Below are positions 1 through 9,906 of a stretch of DNA of 64,000 nucleotides, one piece after another. The DNA lies in contig NC_019678.1 in NCBI RefSeq assembly GCF_000316665.1, positions 372,001-436,000 of the forward strand. Reading direction: 5' to 3'. How positions within the stretch are numbered: the stretch's first letter is position 1; the number at the start of each line of letters is the position of its first letter. The stretch is from Rivularia sp. PCC 7116 (GTDB lineage Bacteria > Cyanobacteriota > Cyanobacteriia > Cyanobacteriales > Nostocaceae). The position numbers were made by a program, and so were the translations under genes. The notes under the pieces are model-generated. The model was given only the letters and a program-made list of their open reading frames with translations, was not told the origin of the DNA and made no database searches.

Positions 1-45
1 CCTTTTCAAGGGGGATTTAGGGGGATTGAGCCGGGATGTGTATAC
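1..45. repeat. Hairpin-type intergenic repeat, left-edge copy
   Basis: This stretch carries the C/G-run repeat with the core CCTTTTCAAGGGGG followed by ATTTAGGGGGATT. The same core recurs at about 520-545 and 620-640, on the other side of the DUF559 gene. It is cut by the window edge. Such elements are common between genes in cyanobacteria. Confidence 0.6.
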
Positions 46-81
46 ACCGTAAGTTTTTAATGGAGGTAGGGAGGATTAAAT

Positions 82-456
82 ATGACAAAGTTAAACAACG
101 GCGATTTTCATCTTCCCTATAATCCCGCTTTAGTTCCCAGAGCAAAAGAACTTCGGAAAAATATGACTGCTGCTGAGAAGAAGCTTTGGTATGAATATCT
201 AAGAACCTTTAAATTTAGAGTTTTGCGACAAAGACCAATCGATTATTCCATAGTTGATTTTTACTGTCCTACCCTCAAGTTAGTGATTGAAATTGATGGT
301 GAAAGTCATTTTACTGATATAGGTAAAGAATACGACCAAGAGAGAACGGAAAGATTGGAAGGTTACGGTTTGAAAGTTATCAGATTTACAAATCAACAGG
401 TTTTTAATAATTTTGAAGGGATTTGCGAACAGTTAAATTTTTTGCTCCCATCTTAA
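82..456 (+). CDS. DUF559-family endonuclease-like protein
   Basis: This 124-residue protein matches the DUF559 / very-short-patch-repair-like nuclease fold in length and motifs. It has an N-terminal helical part with NMTAAEKKLWYEYLR (about residues 27-41), then VDFYCP and the acidic strand LVIEIDGESH (about 67-76), whose Asp/Glu residues resemble the PD-(D/E)XK core. A late VIRFTNQQV segment (about 99-107) completes the fold. The start is well supported by GGAGG 7 bases before the ATG. It stands alone between two copies of a CCTTTTCAAGGGGG hairpin repeat, which hints at a mobile or repeat-associated origin. No methylase or transposase is adjacent. The substrate is unknown; a role in DNA repair or in repeat/element maintenance is inference. 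Confidence 0.85.
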   Translation: MTKLNNGDFHLPYNPALVPRAKELRKNMTAAEKKLWYEYLRTFKFRVLRQRPIDYSIVDFYCPTLKLVIEIDGESHFTDIGKEYDQERTERLEGYGLKVIRFTNQQVFNNFEGICEQLNFLLPS

Positions 457-507
457 CCTTCCTTAAAATACAGTGTACGTAGAAGTATTCTAGTTGGTTT
501 CGCAGCA

Positions 508-690
508 TTGAGATCCCCCCTAACCCCCCCTTTTCAAGGGGGGAATTGGATTGAAAATACCGCTTTTTTACAGGGGATTGAATTGAAAGTTCCACTTTTA
601 GCGGGGAATTGGATTCAAAGCCCTCCTTTTCAAGGGGGTGTGAAGGAGGGAACTAAAGTCCCCCTTTTTAAGGGGCTTGGGGGATATAAA
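508..690. repeat. Cluster of C/G-run hairpin repeats
   Basis: The region between the DUF559 gene and the phytochrome gene holds three related units with cores such as CCCCCTTTTCAAGGGGGG, CCTCCTTTTCAAGGGGG and CCCCCTTTTTAAGGGG, separated by GGAATTGGATT-like spacers. Each core can fold on itself. A 64-codon frame through these repeats has no gene-like features and I do not call it. Confidence 0.7.
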
Positions 691-811
691 AGTTTTGTTT
701 AATTCTTTAACCGAAATGAGTCACGCAAGAAGTAGGGTTCTCGATGCGGCTAAAATAGCGTTTTCAACATCCCGTGAAAAGTCAAGATTGTATATCTATG
801 GCTATCTCGAC

Positions 812-3148
812 TTAATTACAAGTAAAGTAAAAAGTAGTACCTTCTTGATAGACAGATTCTAACCAAATCTCACCCCCATGTCTTTCGACAATTTTCTTAG
901 CAATAGTTAAACCCGCACCTGTACCGCCCCCGTATTTTTTTTGCCCGTGCAGTCGTTTAAAAATACGAAAGATACATTCTATATGTTTTTTACGAATACC
1001 GATACCGTTATCGCGGACATAGAAAATAGTTTTAGCTGGAGTTTTCTGTCGATATTTTTGCATTTTTGCAATTGCAATTGGATCTTCGCTATCTAAATAA
1101 CCAATTTCGATAATTTTTTCTTGTTTTTGATTGTATTTAATTCCGTTGCTGATTAAATTTGTAAATAACTCGCTGATTCGGGTGCGATCGCATATCACTG
1201 TAGGCAAAGAGCGGGGTATTCTGAACTCTACCTGAGTATCCCTAGCGCTGGCTTTAATCGTATCTAAAACGTCACTCAATAAAAGATTAAAATCTACAGG
1301 ACGCATTTGGAGTTCTGCTCTACCTAAACGAGAATAATTTAGTAGAGAATTAATTAAGTCTTCCATACGACAAGTTAAGCTCATCAAAGTATTGAGCTTG
1401 TCTACTCCCGAGCTATCAAGAATTTCTCTATAGTCCTCCAGCAAAAAGCTAGAGTAATTATAAATACCCCGTAAAGGTTCTTTGAGATCGTGAGAAGCAA
1501 TGTAGGCAAAGGCATCTAGTTCGGTGTTACTACGGGCTAATTCTAGATTTACTTGGGTTAATTCCTCTGCCTTTCGCAGAACAATACTGATAATGCAACT
1601 GCGTAACTCTGAAGCTGCTTCTACTTCACAGAGTTGCCAGGGTAAAGATTTTCCTAGGACAGTTTCTTTCCATAAAGAGAAGGATGTACGAGGAGATAAG
1701 AGCAAAGTCCCATTTTTGTCTCTTTCTACAGACTGATTGGGATTACCCGCCCAATTTACAGTTTGAAGGACTTCAGGACGAAACCAAATGATAAAAATTT
1801 TTTGTTCTCTGGAAATGAATAAAGCAAGTAGCCCACTAGCGGTTGCTTTGTGTTCGTCGGCATCGGGATATAATTTACTTAAATAATTAGTTTCATAAAT
1901 TACATCTTCATCATAAAATTGAGCTTCTAGCCAGGGAAGTAACTTGATAATAAATTCTTGATTTGGAGTATTACCTAGCAAGGTTACATATTTTCCAAAA
2001 CACAAAGCTACCCCGTCTGCTCCAACTAAATCGAGTAAACATTGGGAATTTTCTGTTAGACTTTGCTGTAAATCTTTTGCTGCGGAAATAGCTTCTATAA
2101 ATTGAGACTGAATCGACTTCAGCTTCATTTTATAATCTAAGTCTTGATTATGTTCTTTAGCTATCAACTCAAAAGAAGCTATCTGCCCGATAAACTCACA
2201 AATAGTACGAGTTTCGTAAGTAACTTTTTTAGGTGTATTGTGATGGCAGGAGATTAATCCCCAAAGCTGTTTATTTTTAACTAGGGATACGACTAAGGTA
2301 GCTCCCACACCCATATTATTAAGATATTCGATATGAAAGGGAGAGACACTGCGTAAAACAGTCATTTTCATATCCAAACGCTCGTTTGTTAATGGGTTTA
2401 ACTCAGGCGTTATTCCCACGGGTTCGTATGCCACATCAGGAATTAAGCGCAGTGATTTTAAAGTAAAAAGATATTTTGCCTGTTTGGGAATATCCGTGGC
2501 GGGATAATGTAAGCCTAAATATGGTTGTAATTCATCATTTGCAGCTTCGGCAATTACAGTTCCTGCACCTTCAGTATCAAAACGATAAACCATGACGCGA
2601 TCGAAGTCCGTTATCGTCTTCACTTCGCCCACGATAGTGTCGCATAATTCTTCTAAGGTATTGGTATTTCGTAATTTATCAATGGGAGTTTTGACTAACT
2701 CATAGAAAGAGAAAAAATCTCTCACTTTCTCAAACTGACGTGGTTCTAGTTCAACAATTACAATCTTTCCATTGCGATGTACGATACCATTAAAATACAG
2801 AGTTCCTCTATTTTTTTCTATCTCGATTGGTAACGGATTGATATTATCGAAATTCTTCGCCAAACGTCCTTCAATAGCTCTAACCTGCTCCTCTCCAAGC
2901 AACTTCTGCAACGGCCGTTCGAGCAACTCTTGTGGTTCTATACCCAAAAATTGAGCGGTGTTAAGACTCACCTGTAAAATGCGATACTCATCCGCCGAAA
3001 CTGCCAACAATACTCCATGAGGCTGAATTAAATTAGGAGTATGAATGGGTTCGCGATCGCAATTATTCAGGTCGATATGCTGATTGATATTGGTGATTAC
3101 TGCTGAAATCTCCGAAAATATTGAATCTGCCTTCTGAGTCGAATTCAT
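812..3148 (-). CDS. Biliverdin-type phytochrome histidine kinase (CphB-like)
   Basis: This 778-residue red/far-red light sensor kinase has the full PAS-GAF-PHY-HisKA-HATPase order. Cys30 in NNCDREPIHTP is the bilin-attachment position of biliverdin-binding phytochromes. The GAF domain (about 160-330) has PATDIP with Asp219. At the position where Cph1 has its phycocyanobilin Cys, just before His272, there is Phe271, so chromophore attachment should be at Cys30. The PHY tongue motif PRTSF is at 485-489. The kinase has phosphoacceptor His553 (ASHDLKEP), an N box near 661-672, DNGIGI at 713-718 and a G-rich lid at 740-747. It is presumably cytoplasmic, as no membrane segment is seen. The usual partner response regulator is not adjacent on either side. 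Confidence 0.93.
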   Translation of the reverse strand: MNSTQKADSIFSEISAVITNINQHIDLNNCDREPIHTPNLIQPHGVLLAVSADEYRILQVSLNTAQFLGIEPQELLERPLQKLLGEEQVRAIEGRLAKNFDNINPLPIEIEKNRGTLYFNGIVHRNGKIVIVELEPRQFEKVRDFFSFYELVKTPIDKLRNTNTLEELCDTIVGEVKTITDFDRVMVYRFDTEGAGTVIAEAANDELQPYLGLHYPATDIPKQAKYLFTLKSLRLIPDVAYEPVGITPELNPLTNERLDMKMTVLRSVSPFHIEYLNNMGVGATLVVSLVKNKQLWGLISCHHNTPKKVTYETRTICEFIGQIASFELIAKEHNQDLDYKMKLKSIQSQFIEAISAAKDLQQSLTENSQCLLDLVGADGVALCFGKYVTLLGNTPNQEFIIKLLPWLEAQFYDEDVIYETNYLSKLYPDADEHKATASGLLALFISREQKIFIIWFRPEVLQTVNWAGNPNQSVERDKNGTLLLSPRTSFSLWKETVLGKSLPWQLCEVEAASELRSCIISIVLRKAEELTQVNLELARSNTELDAFAYIASHDLKEPLRGIYNYSSFLLEDYREILDSSGVDKLNTLMSLTCRMEDLINSLLNYSRLGRAELQMRPVDFNLLLSDVLDTIKASARDTQVEFRIPRSLPTVICDRTRISELFTNLISNGIKYNQKQEKIIEIGYLDSEDPIAIAKMQKYRQKTPAKTIFYVRDNGIGIRKKHIECIFRIFKRLHGQKKYGGGTGAGLTIAKKIVERHGGEIWLESVYQEGTTFYFTCN

Positions 3149-3613
3149 AGCTATTGAAAGTCTGAGGTAAAAGTTAGAAGCGGTATGCCGATTGTCTATT
3201 TGATATTTATTTTTTGATATTTATTTAAAAAGACTAATTTAATAAAAACTTGCTTGAATTAAAAATCTTTAACTATATTAAAAAGTATATTTTTCTTTTA
3301 ACAAACAATCCATAATTTTTCTGTTGTTTACGAATAAACAATCTTTGTGGTTGCAGTTAATCTAAAATTTTATCTAAAGCCTATGGTCAAATCTAGCATA
3401 TTGAATATAAGTTTCAATCTCAGCAATATTTCGGTTGCTAAAAACGTGTCAAGATATCAATGCTACAAAAACTGAGTTAAACTGAATTATCTATTACTTG
3501 TACTTCTTCTCGAACTTAGATTGTGTCGGAGTTGTAAGCGAGTAAAGTCAAGAAATAATAAAATTAATTTCCTCCCATCGCGGAGATTTTTGTTTTTGAG
3601 GTAGTTAAAATCG
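3149..3613. other. AT-rich divergent intergenic region
   Basis: These 465 bases separate the divergent phytochrome and amidase genes and must hold both promoters. The region is very AT-rich, and I see no reading frame with a ribosome binding site, no strong terminator and no recognised riboswitch. Confidence 0.5.
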
Positions 3614-5008
3614 ATGAATCCAGTTGATTTAGCGTTCGCACCGGCGTTAAAACAGTCAGAATTAATCCGTCGTAGGGAAGTATCGCCGCTGGAGTTGGTG
3701 GAATTATATCTGGAACGCATTCAACAATTTAATTCTAAGTTAGGAAGTTATTTTACTGTTACAGCAGAGCAGGCGATTGATGATGCTAAGAGCAAAACCG
3801 AAATGCTGGTACAAACTGAGGATTTGCCATTGTTTTTCGGGGTGCCAATTTCAATCAAAGACTTAAATCCAGTTGCCGGTATTCCCTGTAGCTACGGTAA
3901 TGCAGCATTACTCGGTAATGTTCCGGATTATGATGATGGTGTAGTCGCAAAAATTAAACAAGCTGGTTTCATCATTTTAGGTAAAACGGCAACTTCGGAA
4001 TTAGGTTCATTTCCTTATACCGAAGCTACGGGTTTTCCCCCAACTAGAAATCCTTGGAATTTAGAATATACATCTGGTGGTTCTAGCGGTGGTGCAGCGT
4101 CGGCACTCGCAGCAGGATTGTGTTCCATCGCGCAAGGTTCGGACGGTGGCGGTTCAATTCGCGGGCCTGCTGCTTGCTGTAATTTAGTTGGTATCAAGCC
4201 ATCGAGAGGTCGAATTAGTCATGCACCTGTAGGCGATCGCCTGAATGGAATTGCTACAAATGGTCCGCTCGCGAGGACTGTAGCTGATGCTTCGGCTTTG
4301 TTAGATGCGATGTCTGGCTATGTTACGGGAGATTCTTACTGGCTAAGCGATCCAGAAAAATCATTTTTAGCTGCGAGCCAAGAAAAAGTAGAAAATCTAC
4401 GCATTGCTTATTGTACGAGTATTCCTCCTTTGGGAGAAGCAGACTCAAACTGCCATCAAGGCGTGATGCAAACAGTTAAATTATTAGAAGAATTGGGGCA
4501 CAATGTAGAAGAGAAATGTCCCGATATTAGCGAATTAGTAGAACCATTCCAAATAGTTTGGCAAGCCAATGTAGCTGCTTCTGGAGTTCCCGTAGAAATT
4601 TTACAACCTTTAAATCGTTGGTTATTAGCTAGAAATGGTACTGCAGGTGAGTACCTACGGGCAGTTTATCAGATGCAAATGGTAGCGCGAAAAATCGTCA
4701 CGTTTTTCGACAACATAGACGTTTTAGTAATGCCGGTTTATCTTCATTCACCGATTCGGGTTGGTGAATGGGCTGCATTAAGTCCTGAAGAAACATTTGA
4801 AAATATAATTCGTTGGATTGCACCTTGTCCAGCAGCAAATGCTACCGGACAACCTGCAATATCGCTTCCCATCGGTTTTGACGATAAGGGTTTACCTGTA
4901 GCAGTACAGTTAATCGGCAAGCCCATAGCAGAACATACTATTATCAGCCTTGCAGCACAATTAGAAGCAGCAAACCCAATGTATGAAAAACGTCCGAGCG
5001 GTTATTAG
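3614..5008 (+). CDS. Amidase-signature family amidase
   Basis: This 464-residue protein belongs to the amidase signature family, which hydrolyses C-N bonds of amides through a Ser-cisSer-Lys triad. The triad is intact: Lys82 (PISIKDL), Ser157 in the SGGSSGG loop and nucleophile Ser181 in GGGSIRGPAA. The spacing matches the family (75 residues from Lys to cis-Ser, 24 from cis-Ser to Ser). It is probably not GatA: no gatB/gatC is near and the C-terminal half is of the general amidase type. The start ATG follows GAGG at a short distance. The TAG stop directly touches a GTGAACA tandem repeat. The true substrate cannot be read from sequence. Confidence 0.9.
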   Translation: MNPVDLAFAPALKQSELIRRREVSPLELVELYLERIQQFNSKLGSYFTVTAEQAIDDAKSKTEMLVQTEDLPLFFGVPISIKDLNPVAGIPCSYGNAALLGNVPDYDDGVVAKIKQAGFIILGKTATSELGSFPYTEATGFPPTRNPWNLEYTSGGSSGGAASALAAGLCSIAQGSDGGGSIRGPAACCNLVGIKPSRGRISHAPVGDRLNGIATNGPLARTVADASALLDAMSGYVTGDSYWLSDPEKSFLAASQEKVENLRIAYCTSIPPLGEADSNCHQGVMQTVKLLEELGHNVEEKCPDISELVEPFQIVWQANVAASGVPVEILQPLNRWLLARNGTAGEYLRAVYQMQMVARKIVTFFDNIDVLVMPVYLHSPIRVGEWAALSPEETFENIIRWIAPCPAANATGQPAISLPIGFDDKGLPVAVQLIGKPIAEHTIISLAAQLEAANPMYEKRPSGY

Positions 5009-5058
5009 TGAACAGTGAGCAGTGAACAGTGAACAGTGAACAGTGAACAGTGAACAGT
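5008..5058. repeat. Heptanucleotide tandem repeat (GTGAACA)n
   Basis: About seven units of the 7-base word GTGAACA (one with GTGAGCA) start on the last base of the amidase stop codon. The same word family recurs near 37060, 42470, 49060, 49200 and 57440. Confidence 0.9.
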
Positions 5059-5114
5059 TAGAAATTTAGTAACTAGAAACTTTATTTCTTCCCCCTCTAC
5101 CCCCTCTCTTTCCC

Positions 5115-5945
5115 CTAAGCCTTACACCGCTTCCCTCTCGGAGTCGCATCTGGATAAAAAGTAATGATTCCCCTATTCTTTCTGACGAAAACTGTAGGAA
5201 AACTGGTTCCGGTTTCTTTATCTAATTGTTGATATATACAAGCACCTTCTGTATTTTTTTGCTGTTTGTATACTTTGGTTATATCTACTAAAAGCTCTTC
5301 AGCATTTGATAAATAACCGTATCCTTTAATTTCATCTCTAACGATACGATTGGGCTGTTTTATAACTACACCCATTGTATAAATTACGCCAGGAATGACT
5401 TCTTGTCTGCCAGGATTTACAGGAAGTCTTCCACCAATCTTTTCATTCTGTAGTTGTAAATATCTGCCGTAAAAATGCAAGCCGCCAATATCGTTTGCGT
5501 TATATATTTCACCACAGAATATATGCTCAAAACCTTTATTTTTAAACCAAATATTAGTTAAATCTTGTACAAATTCTGACTTACTTCTACGTCCGGGAAG
5601 CAATTCACCTTTGGTCGCTTTTTGAATATTTGTTAATACTTCTGGATAATCTGATAACAACTGTTTAAATTCACTTGGTTTAACTTTTGTACCTATAGCA
5701 CCGCAAGTTTTAAGTACTGCTTTATCAAAGGAATTTAGCTGAGGTGCGGGTGGTGTAATGTCTAACTTAGCTCCAGATGGATAATTGACTCGTACCGGGT
5801 TGTCTTGATTATCAAAGAAAGGCAAAAGTTCTGTATCTTTCTGCTGAGCGTTAACTGGATTATCTAAACCAATTGCAGAAATTAATAATAAAGTAGTTAA
5901 TCCGCTGAATATGAGTTTGAGTTTAGATGCAATATTTGGTTTCAT
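5115..5945 (-). CDS. Exported protein of unknown function
   Basis: This protein of about 276 residues has an N-terminal signal peptide: basic MKPNIASKLKL, a hydrophobic stretch FSGLTTLLLISAIGL, then NPVNA before QQKDTE, a likely cleavage site. The frame continues 15 codons upstream to an ATG at 5990, but the signal peptide fits the internal Met at 5945 better. The mature part has no motif I can name. It has a few Cys residues (for example KTCGAIG, HIFCGEIY and TEGACIYQ), compatible with an exported fold. I do not recognise the family; secretion to the periplasm or outside is the only inference I would make. Confidence 0.7.
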   Translation of the reverse strand: MKPNIASKLKLIFSGLTTLLLISAIGLDNPVNAQQKDTELLPFFDNQDNPVRVNYPSGAKLDITPPAPQLNSFDKAVLKTCGAIGTKVKPSEFKQLLSDYPEVLTNIQKATKGELLPGRRSKSEFVQDLTNIWFKNKGFEHIFCGEIYNANDIGGLHFYGRYLQLQNEKIGGRLPVNPGRQEVIPGVIYTMGVVIKQPNRIVRDEIKGYGYLSNAEELLVDITKVYKQQKNTEGACIYQQLDKETGTSFPTVFVRKNRGIITFYPDATPRGKRCKA

Positions 5946-5946
5946 C

Positions 5947-5985
5947 AGAAGACTTACGGTATTTGATGTGTGATACAAGTCTTCT
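5947..5985. repeat. Inverted repeat over the 5' end of the exported-protein gene
   Basis: The arms AGAAGACTT (5947-5955) and AAGTCTTCT (5977-5985) are perfect 9-base inverted repeats 21 bases apart. They lie just upstream of the preferred start at 5945 and inside the longer alternative frame. This could be an operator or an mRNA hairpin that controls translation. Confidence 0.5.
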
Positions 5986-6237
5986 AACATAGCTTTCGGA
6001 AAATAGGTACTTAGTTTTTTACTTCCTTACTTCCTTTTCTCCGCGTCTCTGCGGTTTTGATTCAGTAGTCTTCTAAAGAAAAAGGAATTAATAAGTGCTT
6101 TTGGTTCAGCAAAGTTAAGATGGAGCAAATTTACTTATAAATACCGTTACAGCAGATTGTAAACAGCGAATAAACTGAATACATCAATTAATAAATAATT
6201 AATTTGCATCTAACGCTTTTACAAAGAAATCAAAAAT

Positions 6238-6456
6238 ATGTTTAAAAAGTCTTACTTTATATTGGCATTTCTAATATTTGTCGTATTTGTAGGTATTGGC
6301 GATCGCATCTTACCGGAACCAATGAAATCTGCTAGCTTAAATACCCGCAAAACTATTAATAAGAATTTAATTGGACTATTCCCCACTCGGGAATCAAAAC
6401 TCAAGCCTCACGAACGAACTCGTAAAGCTATAGAGGAAGCGGAGAAAAATAAGTAA
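6238..6456 (+). CDS. Small single-pass membrane protein
   Basis: This is a 72-residue protein with an N-terminal membrane segment (YFILAFLIFVVFVGIG, about residues 5-20) and a basic/acidic soluble tail ending in ERTRKAIEEAEKNK. I do not recognise a named family. It is monocistronic, between an exported-protein gene and ilvC that are both on the other strand. The ATG is preceded by an A-rich leader without an obvious Shine-Dalgarno. The transmembrane plus amphipathic-tail layout looks like a real small protein rather than a chance frame, but its role is unknown. Confidence 0.6.
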   Translation: MFKKSYFILAFLIFVVFVGIGDRILPEPMKSASLNTRKTINKNLIGLFPTRESKLKPHERTRKAIEEAEKNK

Positions 6457-6464
6457 ATTAATTG

Positions 6465-6554
6465 GGCATTGGGCAATCAGCATGGGAGCATCCTAATTTT
6501 GAATAAATACTTTATCCCATGCCCGATGCCCCATGCCCAATCCCCGATTCCCAA

Positions 6555-6557
<3 letters not shown>
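6465..6557. repeat. Heptamer repeats in inverted arrangement at the ilvC 3' end
   Basis: Words of the GGGCATT type face words of the CATGCCC type, and GCATGGGA (near 6480) is mirrored by TCCCATGC (near 6515). The block can form a long stem. Its right edge overlaps the ilvC stop codon, so it may act as the ilvC terminator region. Confidence 0.6.
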
Positions 6558-7559
<1,002 letters not shown>

Positions 7560-7623
7560 TTATGAGATAAGCATCCCGATTAATTACAGACTTTTTATAT
7601 TACCGTAAAGCGGGTACTTATTT

Positions 7624-7648
7624 AATTTGTAATTTGTAATTTGTAATT
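7624..7648. repeat. Short heptamer tandem repeat (TTTGTAA)n
   Basis: Three copies of TTTGTAA lie just upstream of ilvC, between it and the next minus-strand gene. It is another member of the 7-base-unit repeats in this window. Confidence 0.7.
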
Positions 7649-7763
7649 AAAACGACTGAAACTATTTTTGATAGTTAATTTTAGGCTTAGCAAAAATTAT
7701 TAACCGGTATCTTGAAGAAGATATAGGCTTTAAAAAGCTACATGTATCTAAAAATTTAGAACT

Positions 7764-8408
7764 TTAACGCGAAAAACCACCCATTATCCATCCAACAGCT
7801 AATCCAACTGCGCCAATCCCAGTTAAACTTATCATTGCAGCATCAAAACTATCTAAAGCACTTCTTAATTGTCTTCCGGATTTGTTCGCGGTAACAATTA
7901 AATTACAATACCAAACTATATGAAAAGCCCATCCACCATAGCCAATTAAGAATAATACTAATGCAAAAAATAGTATGAAAGCTGGGAAGAGAATGCCGCG
8001 AGTTTTACTAACGAAGATTAATATAAATATAAACAATAAGATATTAAAGCCTAAAAACCCCATTAATAGTGAGTTGAAAGCCGGTACAGTTAAATAACAT
8101 AAAGCAACTGCTAAAATTAATCTAGAACTAACTAAAGATGTGACTAAAAATGCTGTACTTTTAAATACAATATAGCTTGTAGCTGCTAAAGGAAAAATGG
8201 CAAAGTAAATTGCGATAGCTTGTCTTAAAGTATTTGCATCTAAGAAAAATGGCTCTATTTGAGAAACATTAATCATCCAACCGTTAAAAATAGAAATCAT
8301 AAAAAAAGAAATTAGCCAGCCCCAATTCATGACTAAACTATTTTGTGTGAACCTACGGTAAGATTCATTATTCGTGATTTTATTCGATACAATTCTAAAA
8401 GGTAGCAT
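7764..8408 (-). CDS. Multi-spanning membrane protein of unknown function
   Basis: This 214-residue protein is mostly hydrophobic, with about five to six membrane spans (for example about residues 30-45, 68-82, 90-112, 115-135, 138-160 and 195-210). A soluble polar stretch near 172-190 reads NKSGRQLRSALDSFD. I recognise no catalytic motif or transporter signature. It is a single gene with AT-rich DNA on both sides. Inner-membrane location is likely; its function is unknown. Confidence 0.7.
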   Translation of the reverse strand: MLPFRIVSNKITNNESYRRFTQNSLVMNWGWLISFFMISIFNGWMINVSQIEPFFLDANTLRQAIAIYFAIFPLAATSYIVFKSTAFLVTSLVSSRLILAVALCYLTVPAFNSLLMGFLGFNILLFIFILIFVSKTRGILFPAFILFFALVLFLIGYGGWAFHIVWYCNLIVTANKSGRQLRSALDSFDAAMISLTGIGAVGLAVGWIMGGFSR

Positions 8409-8731
8409 AGGTAGATTGTGTCTGTATTTTCAGTAATCAAATTTAGCAGCTTATTGAAGTTTATAAATGATGTTTAAAGCACATATTGCTTCTATTAATC
8501 TTAAAAAGCAATATTTCTAAATATATAGAGGTAAATTAATATAATTTTAATTTTCCGTTTACTTAGAAATAATTAATTAAATGAAGGCAATACATATTGA
8601 TTTATTCAAAAATATATGAGTTTTCAAAGCTTTATAGAAATACAGGCTAATTGCCTATTATTTGCTAGCAATTTTTATTTAACAAATTTTGAATTTGATT
8701 TCTAACTATCTGTAAGTAGTAACAATTTATA
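8409..8731. other. AT-rich intergenic region without recognised features
   Basis: The 323 bases between the membrane-protein gene and the aldo/keto reductase contain only very short frames (for example a 12-codon frame near 8581). I see no hairpin of note. Confidence 0.5.
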
Positions 8732-9601
8732 TTACGAAGTTTCTCTATCAATCTTTTGAACTTCTGCTGCGGATAATTTAATATCAACAGCCTTGACTGA
8801 ATCCTCAATGCTACTAACTTTACTTGCGCCGGGAATTGGTAATATACAAGGCGATTTTGAACGAAACCAGGCTAAAACTATGCAGTATACAGATACATTT
8901 TTCTCTTGGGCCAAGTTTTTAATTACTTGAATATCTGTTAACTTATTATGGCGACGACGACCGCCAAAAGGACTCCAAGGTATAAAAGTCAAGCCCTCGT
9001 TTTCGCAATATTCCAACACTCCGTCCATTTCTGGTTGTCGCTGCCAAGGGCTATATTGATTTTGCACTGAAATGATATCAACTACATCTCGGGCTTGCTT
9101 GATTTGTTCTACCGAAAAATTTGAAACCCCAATCATTTTGATCGTTCCTGCCGTCTGAGCTTCTTTGGCTGGTGTTAGAGATGCTTCAATAGTGTAATCT
9201 GGGTCTGGTGCGTGAAGTTGCCAAATATCTATAGGTTTATTACCACCAAAAGCTGCAAAACTGACTCGAATAGTTTCGCGTAGATGCTCGGGATTACCAT
9301 TGCGAATCCAGTTTTGATTGGGGCGCATCAAACCGCCTTTCGTGGCGACTATGACATTACTCGTATCGCCATCGTAGCTTTGCAAAGCTTTGTGAATCAA
9401 TCGCTCGTTATGATGCTTGTCCGATTCATCCTTACAGTAGGAGTCAGCAGTGTCGATAAAAGTAATACCACTATCTAATGCCCGATGAATAACGTTTATC
9501 GATTGCGATTCACAAGGGCGCTCATAAACTGACATTGGCATTCCACCCAAGCCAATTACACTTGTAGAAATACGGCTTTTCCCAAGTTCTGTAGTTTCCA
9601 T
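8732..9601 (-). CDS. Aldo/keto reductase
   Basis: This 289-residue NADPH-dependent oxidoreductase of the AKR (beta/alpha)8 barrel family has all four catalytic-tetrad residues: Asp50 and Tyr55 in FIDTADSYC, Lys88 in VIVATKGG and His130 in DIWQLHAPD. The C-terminal cofactor region reads ILPIPGASKVSSIEDS, as expected. The usual substrates are aldehydes and ketones; the specific one cannot be read here. No regulator or partner gene is adjacent. The start ATG at 9601 lacks a clear Shine-Dalgarno, as is common for cyanobacteria. Confidence 0.95.
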   Translation of the reverse strand: METTELGKSRISTSVIGLGGMPMSVYERPCESQSINVIHRALDSGITFIDTADSYCKDESDKHHNERLIHKALQSYDGDTSNVIVATKGGLMRPNQNWIRNGNPEHLRETIRVSFAAFGGNKPIDIWQLHAPDPDYTIEASLTPAKEAQTAGTIKMIGVSNFSVEQIKQARDVVDIISVQNQYSPWQRQPEMDGVLEYCENEGLTFIPWSPFGGRRRHNKLTDIQVIKNLAQEKNVSVYCIVLAWFRSKSPCILPIPGASKVSSIEDSVKAVDIKLSAAEVQKIDRETS

Positions 9602-9906
9602 ATTTATAGATAATCCCCAGTGCCATTATTTATCTAACAACTCAAGCAGGGATTTAGAAACCATCTAAAGGCTATACTTTTGCATTTTTATAACAAGATA
9701 TTAGTGCTTTTATTTTTTACCTAGGGAAGATGACAAAAAATACACTATATCCTGAAGGTTCTTGTCTTTGTGGGGGTAGGACTCTAAGCCCTTGTTATAT
9801 TTCGGAATTTGAGACGAAAAACTTGTAGATATCTAATATCCGTGAGGTTATATTAAACCAGCATATTAGCAAATTGTCTACAGAATAAATAAGTATTTAC
9901 ACTTTT
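9602..9906. other. Intergenic region with a possible 32-codon frame
   Basis: The 305 bases between divergent genes hold one curious short frame at 9730-9828 (plus strand). It encodes a Cys-containing peptide with CLCGGRTLSPC, faintly like a SEC-C zinc motif, but AGGGAAG sits directly on the ATG with no spacing. I treat it as unproven. Nothing else was recognised. Confidence 0.4.

Noticed and set aside
508-702. 64-codon plus-strand frame through C/G-run repeats
   Set aside because: It is made of the hairpin repeats themselves and has no gene-like composition or ribosome binding site.
3614-5008. Amidase considered as GatA of the tRNA amidotransferase
   Set aside because: The length and core fit the general amidase family, no gatB/gatC is near, and no GatA-specific feature was evident.
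9730-9828. 32-codon frame with a Cys-containing CLCGGRTLSPC stretch
   Set aside because: The possible SEC-C resemblance is weak and the AGGGAAG is directly on the ATG without spacing; recorded only as a note in the intergenic entry.
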